Made by a program: the position numbers and the translations under genes
Assembly (NCBI GenBank): GCA_017469325.1
Contig: JAFUGO010000108.1
Coordinates: 1 to 7,307 of the forward strand
Length of the DNA stretch: 7,307 nt
Reading direction: 5' to 3'
From: Mogibacterium sp.
GTDB taxonomy: Bacteria > Bacillota_A > Clostridia > Peptostreptococcales > Anaerovoracaceae
Shown here: in pieces, positions 1 to 6,028 of the stretch
Layout: every line of letters begins with the position of its first letter
Numbering within the stretch: the first letter of the stretch is position 1
The notes under the pieces: generated by a model
Told to the model about the DNA's origin: nothing
Seen by the model: the letters and a program-made list of their open reading frames with translations, nothing else
Databases searched by the model: none

Positions 1-706
1 AGCTCGGGAACCTCTCCTGCTGGATCCTTGTCATGTACAGTATGTCGAGATCAGGGATAGCGTCCTCAAGGCTCGTTACCTCGCGCCACTCGACTCCGGC
101 CTCGTCCAGCTTTTCTCTGATGTAGCCCGGTATACGCAGCTCTTCCGGAGCTATCATGATGTATTTTACGTTCTCATATCTGAGCAGCGCTTCTATGAGC
201 GAGTGCACCGTCCTGCCGTACTTGAGGTCTCCGCAGAGGCCGATCGTAAAGTTGCCGATCTCACCCTTCTTGCGGTGTATCGTCATGAGGTCGGTGAGCG
301 TCTGTGTCGGGTGGAAGTGTCCTCCGTCGCCCGCGTTTATGATAGGTACTCTTGACCTCGCCGCGCCTACGACCGGCGCTCCCTCTTTAGGATGTCTCAT
401 GGCTATGATGTCGGCGTAGCAGCCGGCCATCACTATGGTATCCGCTACAGTCTCTCCCTTTGCCGATGAGCTGCTCTGCGCCTGGTCGAACCCCAGTACA
501 TTGCCGCCGAGCTCCATCATCGCAGCCGTGAATGAAAGCCTTGTTCTTGTGCTTGGTTCAAAGAAGAGTGTTGCCAGTTTTTTGTGCGCGCATATGGTCT
601 GGTAAGCCTCCGGAGTTTCGATGATGTCATCGGCCACCTCCATCAGATGCTTCAGCTCCTGCACGCTCAGGTCTGTAATGTTGATCAGATGCCTTGTTTC
701 TTCCAT
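1..706 (-). CDS. pyrB: Aspartate carbamoyltransferase catalytic chain, 3' end cut by window edge
   Basis: Catalyses carbamoyl phosphate + L-aspartate to N-carbamoyl-L-aspartate, the committed step of cytosolic pyrimidine synthesis. The visible 235 residues cover about three quarters of a usual chain of about 310. Seen: the carbamoyl-phosphate loop [12 protein letters not shown] (residues 48-59), the SSSSAKGE loop with Lys83, RHP around Arg104, HPTQ at 132-135, [12 protein letters not shown] at 159-170 and [10 protein letters not shown] at 224-233. The last two separate ATCase from ornithine carbamoyltransferase. The start ATG at 706-704 follows AAGGAG with a 5-nt spacer. It lies 21 nt after the ornithine cyclodeaminase stop. 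That gap holds no room for a PyrR attenuator, so expression must come from upstream or from a promoter inside the preceding gene. The frame is open to position 1, so the C-terminus and any following pyrI lie outside. Family identity is very secure. Confidence 0.97.
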   Translation of the reverse strand, partial: MEETRHLINITDLSVQELKHLMEVADDIIETPEAYQTICAHKKLATLFFEPSTRTRLSFTAAMMELGGNVLGFDQAQSSSSAKGETVADTIVMAGCYADIIAMRHPKEGAPVVGAARSRVPIINAGDGGHFHPTQTLTDLMTIHRKKGEIGNFTIGLCGDLKYGRTVHSLIEALLRYENVKYIMIAPEELRIPGYIREKLDEAGVEWREVTSLEDAIPDLDILYMTRIQQERFPS

Positions 707-727
707 GAGATCTCCTTTCTTCTTTAT

Positions 728-1837
728 CTATTTTCTTCTCCAGTCAAGATCGAGGCCGTTGGCAACGATGGTGATGAAGTCTTGTACGTTGGTTACTATT
801 GTGGTCGCTGCGAGGCTGCCTCTGTCGAGCAGCTTGTTGACCACGAATTCGTCGGCGTCGACCGTATAAAGGAATACAGGTCTCACCGTGCCGTCTTCGC
901 GCACTCTGAACGACGGGGTCATGTTGCCGACTGCTATGGTATGGAGCATTGTCGCCAGGCAGATGACGGTAGTCGCCTTTTTGACAGTCTGTCTCATGAC
1001 GTTCTGCCCCTCATACACATCTCCTATTACCTCAGGAATAGGCCCGTCATCCCTGATCGACCCCGTGAGGATGACCGGTATGTCGTTCTTTACGCAGCTG
1101 TATATGATGCCGTTGTCGATGTCGTAGTCCTCTATGAACTGCGGGATCGAGCCGCTGCGGCGGACCTTGTTGTCCACGTCGAGGTGGTTGTAGTGACCGT
1201 TAGGCATGCTCTTCTGTGTGTAGATGTCCTGGCCGAGCGCCGTATTGAGCAGTGCTCCCTCAAGATCGTGTGTCGCGAGTGCGTTGCCGGCAAAGAGAGC
1301 ATCCACGTATCCGTTCTCTACAAGAGCCTGCATGCAAGCTCTTGCGTCATGGTCAAAGGCAAATGCCGGACCCATGACCCATACGATGTATCCGTTTTCT
1401 CTCTCGTAATTGAGCAGTTCGAAGAGTCTGTCGTAATCGCGTGCGTATGATGTCTCTCTGCTGCGGCCCTGGCGGAATACGAACTGGTCATCCAGATCAT
1501 CAGCATCCTCTGCAAAGCCCTTTGAGTGGACATATATCCCCTCGTGTCCGTCTTCGCTCCTGCCGAGAACTACCAAATCGCCTTTTTTGATATTGCGGTT
1601 TTCTACCACGTCCAGCCTGCCGTCGGGTCTCAGTATCACGCTGGAGTCCATGCGGCTCTCCTCCGCGAGCTTCCACTCACCGTTCACCTTGAAGTATTCG
1701 GGGAACATCGATGTGCTGTGGAAGTATTCAGGTGCGACTCCGTCCATGTCTGCGGCTTCGAGCCTGCAGTCAGGCGCGTTGATGAGCTCTTCACGTGTGA
1801 AATCAGGTTCTTTATATTCCGGTATTTTGAATGTCAT
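728..1837 (-). CDS. Ornithine cyclodeaminase of the TIGR00300 (LOR/SDH-domain) family
   Basis: Protein of 369 residues matching the LOR/SDH-domain family (TIGR00300), whose characterised members are archaeal-type ornithine cyclodeaminases and the C-terminal part of cyanobacterial ArgZ/AgrE. These convert L-ornithine to L-proline + NH3 using bound NAD+. Seen: an N-terminal region with FHSTSMFPEYFKVNG (39-53) and SRMDSSVIL (61-69), then a Rossmann-like half with WVMGPAFAFD (153-162), LFAGNALATHDLE (181-193), LTGSIRDDGPIPE (257-269) and MLHTIAVGNMTP (297-308). It is unrelated to the mu-crystallin-type OCD, and there is no arginine dihydrolase domain. The frame stays open to 1972, but the longer version would overlap the YolD-like gene. 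ATG at 1837 begins just before the conserved part and follows AAGGAG by 12 nt, so I chose it. It lies 16 nt after the YolD-like stop and 21 nt before pyrB. The family is secure; the substrate is inferred from the family. Confidence 0.88.
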   Translation of the reverse strand: MTFKIPEYKEPDFTREELINAPDCRLEAADMDGVAPEYFHSTSMFPEYFKVNGEWKLAEESRMDSSVILRPDGRLDVVENRNIKKGDLVVLGRSEDGHEGIYVHSKGFAEDADDLDDQFVFRQGRSRETSYARDYDRLFELLNYERENGYIVWVMGPAFAFDHDARACMQALVENGYVDALFAGNALATHDLEGALLNTALGQDIYTQKSMPNGHYNHLDVDNKVRRSGSIPQFIEDYDIDNGIIYSCVKNDIPVILTGSIRDDGPIPEVIGDVYEGQNVMRQTVKKATTVICLATMLHTIAVGNMTPSFRVREDGTVRPVFLYTVDADEFVVNKLLDRGSLAATTIVTNVQDFITIVANGLDLDWRRK

Positions 1838-1849
1838 TCTCTGGTTCAA

Positions 1850-1855
1850 CTCCTT
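1850..1855 (-). promoter_or_regulatory. Shine-Dalgarno AAGGAG that sets the cyclodeaminase start
   Basis: AAGGAG on the minus strand overlaps the TAA stop of the YolD-like gene (1856-1854) and stands 12 nt before ATG 1837. The spacer is longer than the usual 5-9 nt, but no in-frame ATG lies nearer, and a TTG at 1849 directly abuts the site. Overlap with the upstream stop suggests that translation of the two genes is coupled. Confidence 0.6.
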
Positions 1856-2075
1856 ATTCTTCTGAAATATCTTCTGTATCTGCCGATCTGTGAACGCCGG
1901 CCATCTCCATCTGACGCTCGTGCTCCTCTTCTGCCCTTCTGAGACTCTCGCCGAGACCCGTGAGCGCATCAAAAGGAGCGAACTGCTTGGCCCGCTGTGC
2001 CCGCGGCATCTTAGGTCTTGATGAAACGGGGCGTTCCCATATCCGCTCTTTTCCTATTATACTATTGTCTTTCAT
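1854..2075 (-). CDS. YolD-like small protein next to Y-family polymerase
   Basis: A protein of 73 residues carrying the YolD-like signature RAQRAKQFAPFDALTGLGESL (starting at residue 25), with an Arg/Glu-rich helical stretch after it (about 42-57) and an acidic tail. YolD-like proteins (PF08863) are commonly encoded immediately beside UmuC/UvrX-type polymerases in Bacillota. They have been proposed to play a UmuD-like accessory role, but the biochemical function is not established. This copy is shorter than many family members, and the tail after the motif is brief. It starts 9 nt after the polymerase stop. No good Shine-Dalgarno precedes ATG 2075 (only AAAGAA inside the polymerase end), so translation probably depends on coupling to the polymerase gene. 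The pairing with the polymerase makes the identification firm despite the small size. Confidence 0.85.
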   Translation of the reverse strand: MKDNSIIGKERIWERPVSSRPKMPRAQRAKQFAPFDALTGLGESLRRAEEEHERQMEMAGVHRSADTEDISEE

Positions 2076-2084
2076 AATTTTGCA

Positions 2085-3449
2085 TCATTCTTTATGGCCG
2101 CCGACCTGATGATTTCTCTCGCGCGTGGTGGCTGCCTCCTCGAGATCCATGCCTCTGAACATGGCATCTTTACCGTACTTGTTCCTTATTGAATTGACCG
2201 CTTCCTGCAGAGCGGCGTCCCTCTTCATGCGCGCTCTTACCTCCGCGGCGGGGTCAGCCATGTTCGCTTTGCGCATCTGGCCCTTTGTGCGTCCTTCCTT
2301 CTCTGCCTCGTCGTCCGCGAGGTCAAAGAGAGAGATCTGCCTGTCTGCCTCTTTAGGCTTGATATCGTTGAAATTCACGAATATGCGCCGCACGGGATAC
2401 TCGTGATTGGTTATGCTGTCATAAAGGTCCGCCACTGCCGGCATGATCAGTGACGCCGCATCGGTATTGATCCCGAAGGACACCGAGCCGTGCGACATAG
2501 GCACCTTCAGGGCGTTGCTGTATCCTACCGCGATGGAGACGTTCTGAGTCACCATCCCGGCCGCGGTCATCTCGTGGCACAGGCCCTCGGTCATCTCCTT
2601 TACTATGAGCATGCCTTCGGCGTTGGTGTAGTCGCGCATCAGCACCTGGCCGTGAGACAGCGAGTGGCTCTTGTTCTTATATCCCTTTATGTCCGACATC
2701 TCCGTCGGCTCGATCCCGTAGGCGTGATCTATGAGCAGCTCGGCGTCTATCCCGAACATCCTGTACAGAAGGTCCTCATCGCGGGCCGCGAGCTCAGCGA
2801 TCCCGCCCATCGTCGTTATGCCGATGCGTTCAAACTTGCGTGCCGTTGCCCGTCCTATCCTCCAGAAGTCCGTAAGCGGCCGGTGGTCCCACAGCTGCTC
2901 CTTATACGCGGTCTCATCGAGCACCCCTATAAAGTCATCCGCGTGCTTTGCGATTATATCCATCGCGATCTTGGCGAGGTACATGTTGGAGCCGACGCCG
3001 GCAGTAGCCCTGACGCCGATCCTCTCATAGACCTCTTTCATCAGGAAGTCCGCCATCTGCTTCGGATCCATCCCGTATCGTTTCAGGTAGCGGGTCACAT
3101 CTATGAAGACCTCGTCTATGGAGTAGACGTGCATGTCTTCGGGAGCGATGTAGTCGAGGTACACCTTGTATATCTCTGCCGCGTACTCCATGTAAAGATT
3201 CATGCGCGGGGGCGCCATTATATATGAGAAGTTCTTCGGGATCTCGAACACCCTTGCCCTGCCGCTCACACCGCGCGCTTTCAGAGACGGGGACACGGCA
3301 AGACAGATCGTGCGGTCGCTCCTCGTCGGGTCTGCGACTACAAGATCCGTTGTCATAGGATCAAGTCCTCTTTCGACGCACTCTACCGACGCGTAAAAGG
3401 ACTTGAGGTCTATGCATACAAATGACCGTTCCCAGCTGCCGTAATCCAT
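2085..3449 (-). CDS. Y-family DNA polymerase, UmuC/UvrX (Pol IV/V-like) type
   Basis: A complete 454-residue translesion polymerase that copies past damaged template bases at the replication fork. Seen in order: palm motif FVCIDLKSFYASVE (10-23) with metal-binding Asp14; MHVYSIDEVFIDV (106-118) with catalytic Asp112 and Glu113; a helix-hairpin-helix region DFWRIGRATARKFERIGI (194-211); a little-finger domain of about 255-360; a beta-clamp binding peptide QISLFDL (371-377); and a basic tail ending NKYGKDAMFRGMDLEEAAT...NHQVGGHK, typical of the Bacillota UvrX/YqjW group. CIDLKSFYASVE and the tail favour this group over classic DinB. ATG 3449 follows GAGGAGAG with good spacing. It sits 15 nt after the AraC-family gene and 9 nt before the YolD-like gene, so it is in the middle of an operon. 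All catalytic residues are present, so it should be active. Confidence 0.95.
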   Translation of the reverse strand: MDYGSWERSFVCIDLKSFYASVECVERGLDPMTTDLVVADPTRSDRTICLAVSPSLKARGVSGRARVFEIPKNFSYIMAPPRMNLYMEYAAEIYKVYLDYIAPEDMHVYSIDEVFIDVTRYLKRYGMDPKQMADFLMKEVYERIGVRATAGVGSNMYLAKIAMDIIAKHADDFIGVLDETAYKEQLWDHRPLTDFWRIGRATARKFERIGITTMGGIAELAARDEDLLYRMFGIDAELLIDHAYGIEPTEMSDIKGYKNKSHSLSHGQVLMRDYTNAEGMLIVKEMTEGLCHEMTAAGMVTQNVSIAVGYSNALKVPMSHGSVSFGINTDAASLIMPAVADLYDSITNHEYPVRRIFVNFNDIKPKEADRQISLFDLADDEAEKEGRTKGQMRKANMADPAAEVRARMKRDAALQEAVNSIRNKYGKDAMFRGMDLEEAATTRERNHQVGGHKE

Positions 3450-3464
3450 TTAATCTTCTCTCCT

Positions 3465-4196
3465 CTAGCCGAACTGCCGTCTGTATTCCACCGGCGTCAT
3501 GCCCTCGGTCTCAGTGAAGTTCTTTGTGAAGTAGCTCTGCGAGCAGAACGCGAGCCTGTCCGCGATATTCGCGACTGTAAGATCCGTGTCGCGCAGCATG
3601 CGCTTTGCCTCCAGCATCCTTTCCTTGAGTATGAACTCGCTTATAGTCATGCCGAGCTCTTCCTTAAATACCGAAGAGGCGTATGTGCGGCTGATGCCGA
3701 CATGCTCCGCTATATCTGCGAGCTCTATCTTCTCTGTGAGATGTTCCTCTATATATGTCATCATGCGCGCGAGACGCGGCGTATGCTTTTTCTCTTTGAG
3801 AACGTACTTCATCTTTACGGCGTAGCTGTGGGCCATGCCGTGGACGAGGTCGTAAAGATCGGGCATGGAGACTGCGTTGTCGAATTCCTTTATGAACTCG
3901 TCGCGGATATCGTAGGCCACCATGTCGAGAAGGCCTGACTGTATCGCCACCAGGCACATCTCGTTCGCGGCGCCGACCGACTCGTAGTACATCTTGTCCA
4001 TGGCCTCGCTGTAGCTTCCGCATCTGTTGTAAAGAGCGGTCGGATATTCGTAGTTCTTCTGCGAGAGCGCAGCTATCGCTTCCGCGTCACCGGCTGCTAT
4101 CGCTTCGAAGTACGGCTTCTTGCGCGCGTACGGAAGATATATCTGATTGCGCCTTGTACGGCTCAGTATAAGGTTTGCAGTTTTCTTTTCTGCCAT
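3465..4196 (-). CDS. AraC-family transcriptional regulator
   Basis: A cytosolic DNA-binding regulator of 243 residues. The C-terminal third is a canonical AraC/XylS double helix-turn-helix: helix set one IELADIAEHVGISRTYASSVFK (157-178), followed by LGMTISEFILKERMLEAKRML and helix set two LTVANIADRLAFCSQSYFTKNF (206-227), ending TPVEYRRQFG. Residues 1-135 form a mostly helical, Tyr/Met-rich sensor or dimerisation region that I cannot assign to a cupin or other known ligand fold, so the effector is unknown. ATG 4196 follows AGAGGG with a 7-nt spacer. It is the first gene of the five-gene operon and has an extended -10 promoter overlapped by an inverted repeat about 80 nt upstream. Autoregulation and control of the polymerase, cyclodeaminase and pyrB genes is a reasonable inference, not shown. 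Confidence 0.93.
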   Translation of the reverse strand: MAEKKTANLILSRTRRNQIYLPYARKKPYFEAIAAGDAEAIAALSQKNYEYPTALYNRCGSYSEAMDKMYYESVGAANEMCLVAIQSGLLDMVAYDIRDEFIKEFDNAVSMPDLYDLVHGMAHSYAVKMKYVLKEKKHTPRLARMMTYIEEHLTEKIELADIAEHVGISRTYASSVFKEELGMTISEFILKERMLEAKRMLRDTDLTVANIADRLAFCSQSYFTKNFTETEGMTPVEYRRQFG

Positions 4197-4216
4197 TGAG
4201 TATCCCTCTTTATCAG

Positions 4217-4241
4217 GGCCCTGTCCGGGTGACCGGAGGCC
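4217..4241 (-). promoter_or_regulatory. Hairpin in the 5' leader of the AraC-family operon
   Basis: TCCGG and CCGGA arms (4224-4228 and 4233-4237) close a 4-nt loop. An outer GGCC/GGCC pairing (4217-4220 with 4238-4241) stacks on it across a 3-nt bulge. In the minus transcript it would sit about 10 nt upstream of the AGAGGG ribosome site and could affect initiation. Read on the plus strand the loop is GTGA, a GNRA tetraloop. The function is unknown. Confidence 0.35.
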
Positions 4242-4257
4242 TCAGAATCAAAAACGA

Positions 4258-4286
4258 AATAATATTACACCATTCGTAATATTATT
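4258..4286. promoter_or_regulatory. Perfect 11-bp inverted repeat, putative operator
   Basis: AATAATATTAC (4258-4268) and its exact reverse complement GTAATATTATT (4276-4286) flank a 7-nt spacer, accattc. The right arm overlaps the TATAAT box of the minus-strand promoter, and the spacer lies at the expected transcription start. A protein bound here would block initiation, so an operator is the simplest reading. It does not resemble the LexA box of Bacillota. AraC proteins more often bind direct repeats, so the binder may be another regulator. A 5' RNA stem is an alternative. Confidence 0.55.
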
Positions 4287-4310
4287 ATAGCATATGGCCC
4301 CGCAAATCAA
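4284..4310 (-). promoter_or_regulatory. Extended -10 promoter of the AraC-polymerase-pyrB operon
   Basis: On the minus strand TGC-TATAAT (4292-4284) is a perfect extended -10 element. A partial -35, TTGATT (4310-4305), stands 15 nt upstream; this short spacing is tolerated because of the TGn motif. The expected start is near 4277, giving a leader of about 80 nt before ATG 4196. No other -10 of this quality was seen between here and the gene. Confidence 0.7.
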
Positions 4311-4316
4311 TAGAAT

Positions 4317-4501
4317 TTAGATGTAAATGATGTTGTTCCTGCAGGCTGTCAGTTCAACTCGCAAGAGTATGTTTGCGGACAACTCAGAACGGATTCTCCG
4401 GTCTACGGGGAGAGTCCTCTTAAAAACTCGATATGAGATAGTGCTTTGAAGAAACGGCTATGCACAGGCTGATGGGGTCGGCTTGTTCAGAGTCGTTTTT
4501 T
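4317..4501 (+). ncRNA. Candidate plus-strand structured RNA
   Basis: Read on the plus strand, this otherwise empty stretch contains ACTC-GCAA-GAGT (4357-4368, a GNRA-type hairpin), a 9-bp stem GGATTCTCC/GGAGAGTCC with one G-U pair (4391-4399 and 4409-4417), and a final hairpin followed by six T. The G-U pair is a C-A mismatch on the other strand, which favours a plus-strand RNA. I found no convincing promoter and recognise no known RNA class, so the boundaries and existence are tentative. Confidence 0.22.
4479..4501 (+). terminator. Possible plus-strand intrinsic terminator
   Basis: The arms CGGCTT (4479-4484) and GAGTCG (4490-4495) can form six pairs, two of them G-U, around a 5-nt loop. 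TTTTTT follows immediately (4496-4501). The stem is weak, but the position of the T-run is ideal. It faces away from all annotated genes, so it makes sense only if a plus-strand transcript exists. Confidence 0.35.
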
Positions 4502-4511
4502 CATTCCACCG

Positions 4512-4544
4512 AAAAAGGAGGTCCGGATCTTTGTCCGGGCCTCC
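4512..4544 (-). terminator. Rho-independent terminator after the GH25 lysozyme gene
   Basis: On the minus strand GGAGGCCCGGA (4544-4534) and TCCGGACCTCC (4527-4517) pair over 11 positions with one C-A mismatch, closing a 6-nt loop, and TTTTT (4516-4512) follows. It begins 29 nt after the lysozyme stop and closes the right-hand transcription unit. On the opposite strand the mismatch becomes a G-U pair, but the following sequence is only loosely T-rich, so a bidirectional role is doubtful. Confidence 0.87.
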
Positions 4545-4573
4545 CGTTTGATGTTTCCTTTGTTCCGGGTCTG

Positions 4574-6007
4574 CTATTTTACATAGACCTCGGATCCCGA
4601 CTTGCAACATATCCAGCCGCCCGAGATCTTGATCCAGTTGCCGCTCACCTTCTTGCATGTGACTTTCTTACCCGGTTTGAGTACTGCATACTTGCCCGAG
4701 TACACCTTCTTCTTCATGCTCTTGCTGAGCGAGCTTCTCTTTACTCTTCCGTAATTGGTTCCGTGTCCCTTGCGGATGTTGAGAGCTGTCTGAATGGTGT
4801 AGGTCTTGCCCTTCTTATACTTTATTGTGCTGGCAACAGTATTTGATGTTGATGTTGTGACAGTGCCGATGTATGAGGACTGCGCCTTGCTTGCATAAGT
4901 CAGGTAGTTGGCAGCAACACTCGTCAGATCCTGTGTAGTCTTGCCTGTTGTCTTGTCGGCGATCTTAAGAGGCACGAGTGCATATCCGCCGTACTTGCCG
5001 ATTCCCTTGATATACGCAAAGCCGTTGCCCTTGGCGTTGTTTCTGATACCGCCTACGATGTAGTCCGTGCCCTGCTTGAGCTGGGTCTTGCCGTTGTAGA
5101 TGTTGAACTTAGGAGCCTTGGCGTCATTGACACTCAGTGTCGTTCTGCCGTAGATCTTAGCTACGCTGCTCTTCGCGACCTTCTTGTTGAGATACCAGAA
5201 GTTTACGTCGGTGTTGCCCTTGATCCCCGCGAGGTTCAGGATGCCGTTGATCTTACCGCTGCTCGAATACTGCCACTTAGTATAGTTGACAGGCGACTCG
5301 CACTTAGAGTAGTACTGAGCGCACCAGAGGTCAACATCCGCCGCGAACCTGCTTGCGTCGAGCTGGTTTCTGAAGAACTGCAGGTTAGCATAGATTCCCG
5401 GAGTGTATCCGTAGGATTTGATCCTGTTGCAGAAAGCTACAGCCGCGTTTGTCGCGTTCTTCTTGGATATGCCGTGAAGTCTTCCGAGCCATCCGCCGGC
5501 GAACTCGTAGTCCATGTACACAGGGAGCTCCAGGTCATCAGGTCCGATGCCGAGCGCCTTGAGTCTGGCTACAGCATAGTCAGCTTCTTTGATTCCTTCC
5601 GTAGCGTTCTTGGCCTGGGAGAATACATAGACACCTGTCATAACACCTGCGGCCTTTGCCTTTGAGTAGTGATTCTGGAACTTGCTGTCCAGATTCAGCT
5701 TGAGTGTCTTAGGACCGTAGTTGGTGTATGTGACTCTGAGAATGGTGTAGTCTACACCGGCAGCCTTGGCGCTTGCCCAGTTGGTCTTGTTGTTCTGCCA
5801 GTATGAAGCGTCGACGCCGTTGACTATCAGGTTGCCCGAGAAGCGCGCATTATGCGTGTAAGTCTTGTTTACAAACGGGCTCTTGCTGGTGAATCCCGAA
5901 GCGGCATCCGCCTGACTTCCGAACATCGGCGCTGCTGCTGCCATTACGAATGCAAGCACCAGGGCTATCGCCGTATTCAGTGTTCTTCTTTTTCTTTGAG
6001 AGTTCAT
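4574..6007 (-). CDS. Secreted GH25 lysozyme (muramidase) with surface repeat and SH3-like domain
   Basis: A 477-residue exported N-acetylmuramidase that cleaves the MurNAc-GlcNAc bond of peptidoglycan. Residues 1-36 are a signal peptide: basic MNSQRKRR, a hydrophobic core, and an ADA/A-type cleavage site. The GH25 domain (about 60-273) shows VNGVDASYWQ with Asp66, the catalytic DxE in VYMDYEFAGGW (Asp166, Glu168), GIYANLQFF, DLWCAQYY and NTDVNFW with Asp267. Residues 283-349 resemble one copy of a repeat common in clostridial surface proteins (LKQGTDYIVGGIRNN...GFAYIKGIGKYGGYALVPLKIA). A Thr/Ser linker leads to a C-terminal SH3-like wall-binding region (about 398-477, LNIRKGHGTNYGRVK and GNWIKISGGWIC). 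It has no LPxTG anchor. ATG 6007 follows GGGGGA with good spacing, 21 nt after the GTPase stop, and a terminator follows. It may act in wall turnover or against competitors; the sequence does not decide. Confidence 0.95.
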   Translation of the reverse strand: MNSQRKRRTLNTAIALVLAFVMAAAAPMFGSQADAASGFTSKSPFVNKTYTHNARFSGNLIVNGVDASYWQNNKTNWASAKAAGVDYTILRVTYTNYGPKTLKLNLDSKFQNHYSKAKAAGVMTGVYVFSQAKNATEGIKEADYAVARLKALGIGPDDLELPVYMDYEFAGGWLGRLHGISKKNATNAAVAFCNRIKSYGYTPGIYANLQFFRNQLDASRFAADVDLWCAQYYSKCESPVNYTKWQYSSSGKINGILNLAGIKGNTDVNFWYLNKKVAKSSVAKIYGRTTLSVNDAKAPKFNIYNGKTQLKQGTDYIVGGIRNNAKGNGFAYIKGIGKYGGYALVPLKIADKTTGKTTQDLTSVAANYLTYASKAQSSYIGTVTTSTSNTVASTIKYKKGKTYTIQTALNIRKGHGTNYGRVKRSSLSKSMKKKVYSGKYAVLKPGKKVTCKKVSGNWIKISGGWICCKSGSEVYVK

Positions 6008-6028
6008 GTCTTTCCCCCTTTTTTATTG

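Larger units (their letters stand above)
4197..4573. other. Intergenic region between the two gene blocks
   Basis: This stretch of 377 bases has no convincing protein gene on either strand. From right to left it holds the terminator of the lysozyme unit (4512-4544), a T6-ended hairpin on the plus strand (4479-4501), further small hairpins (4391-4417 and 4357-4368), the operon promoter with its inverted repeat (4258-4310) and a leader hairpin (4217-4241). Composition swings from AT-rich around 4250-4320 to mixed elsewhere. Short open frames here have no recognisable product. Confidence 0.75.

Noticed and set aside
707..727. PyrR-type attenuator before pyrB
   Set aside because: The gap is only 21 nt, holding just the ribosome site, with no room for an anti-terminator/terminator fold.
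584..1450. Long plus-strand open frame (288 codons) opposite the cyclodeaminase gene
   Set aside because: It is antisense to a protein with clear family motifs, has no recognisable domain and has an Val/Arg/Tyr-heavy composition typical of a mirror frame.
1838..1972. 45-residue N-terminal extension of the cyclodeaminase
   Set aside because: It would overlap the YolD-like gene almost to mid-length, reads as Arg/Ser-rich out-of-frame sequence and has no family similarity. ATG 1837 has a ribosome site.
2490..3227. Plus-strand open frame (245 codons) opposite the Y-family polymerase
   Set aside because: It is a shadow of a conserved gene. The product is His/Val/Tyr-rich without a motif and has no good ribosome site.
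4258..4286. LexA/DinR box at the operon promoter
   Set aside because: The centre reads TTACGAATGGTGTAA and lacks the GAAC/GTTC half-sites. It is better described as a different palindrome.
4458..4658. Short minus-strand frame across the lysozyme 3' end
   Set aside because: It overlaps the lysozyme C-terminus and the terminator and has no motif.
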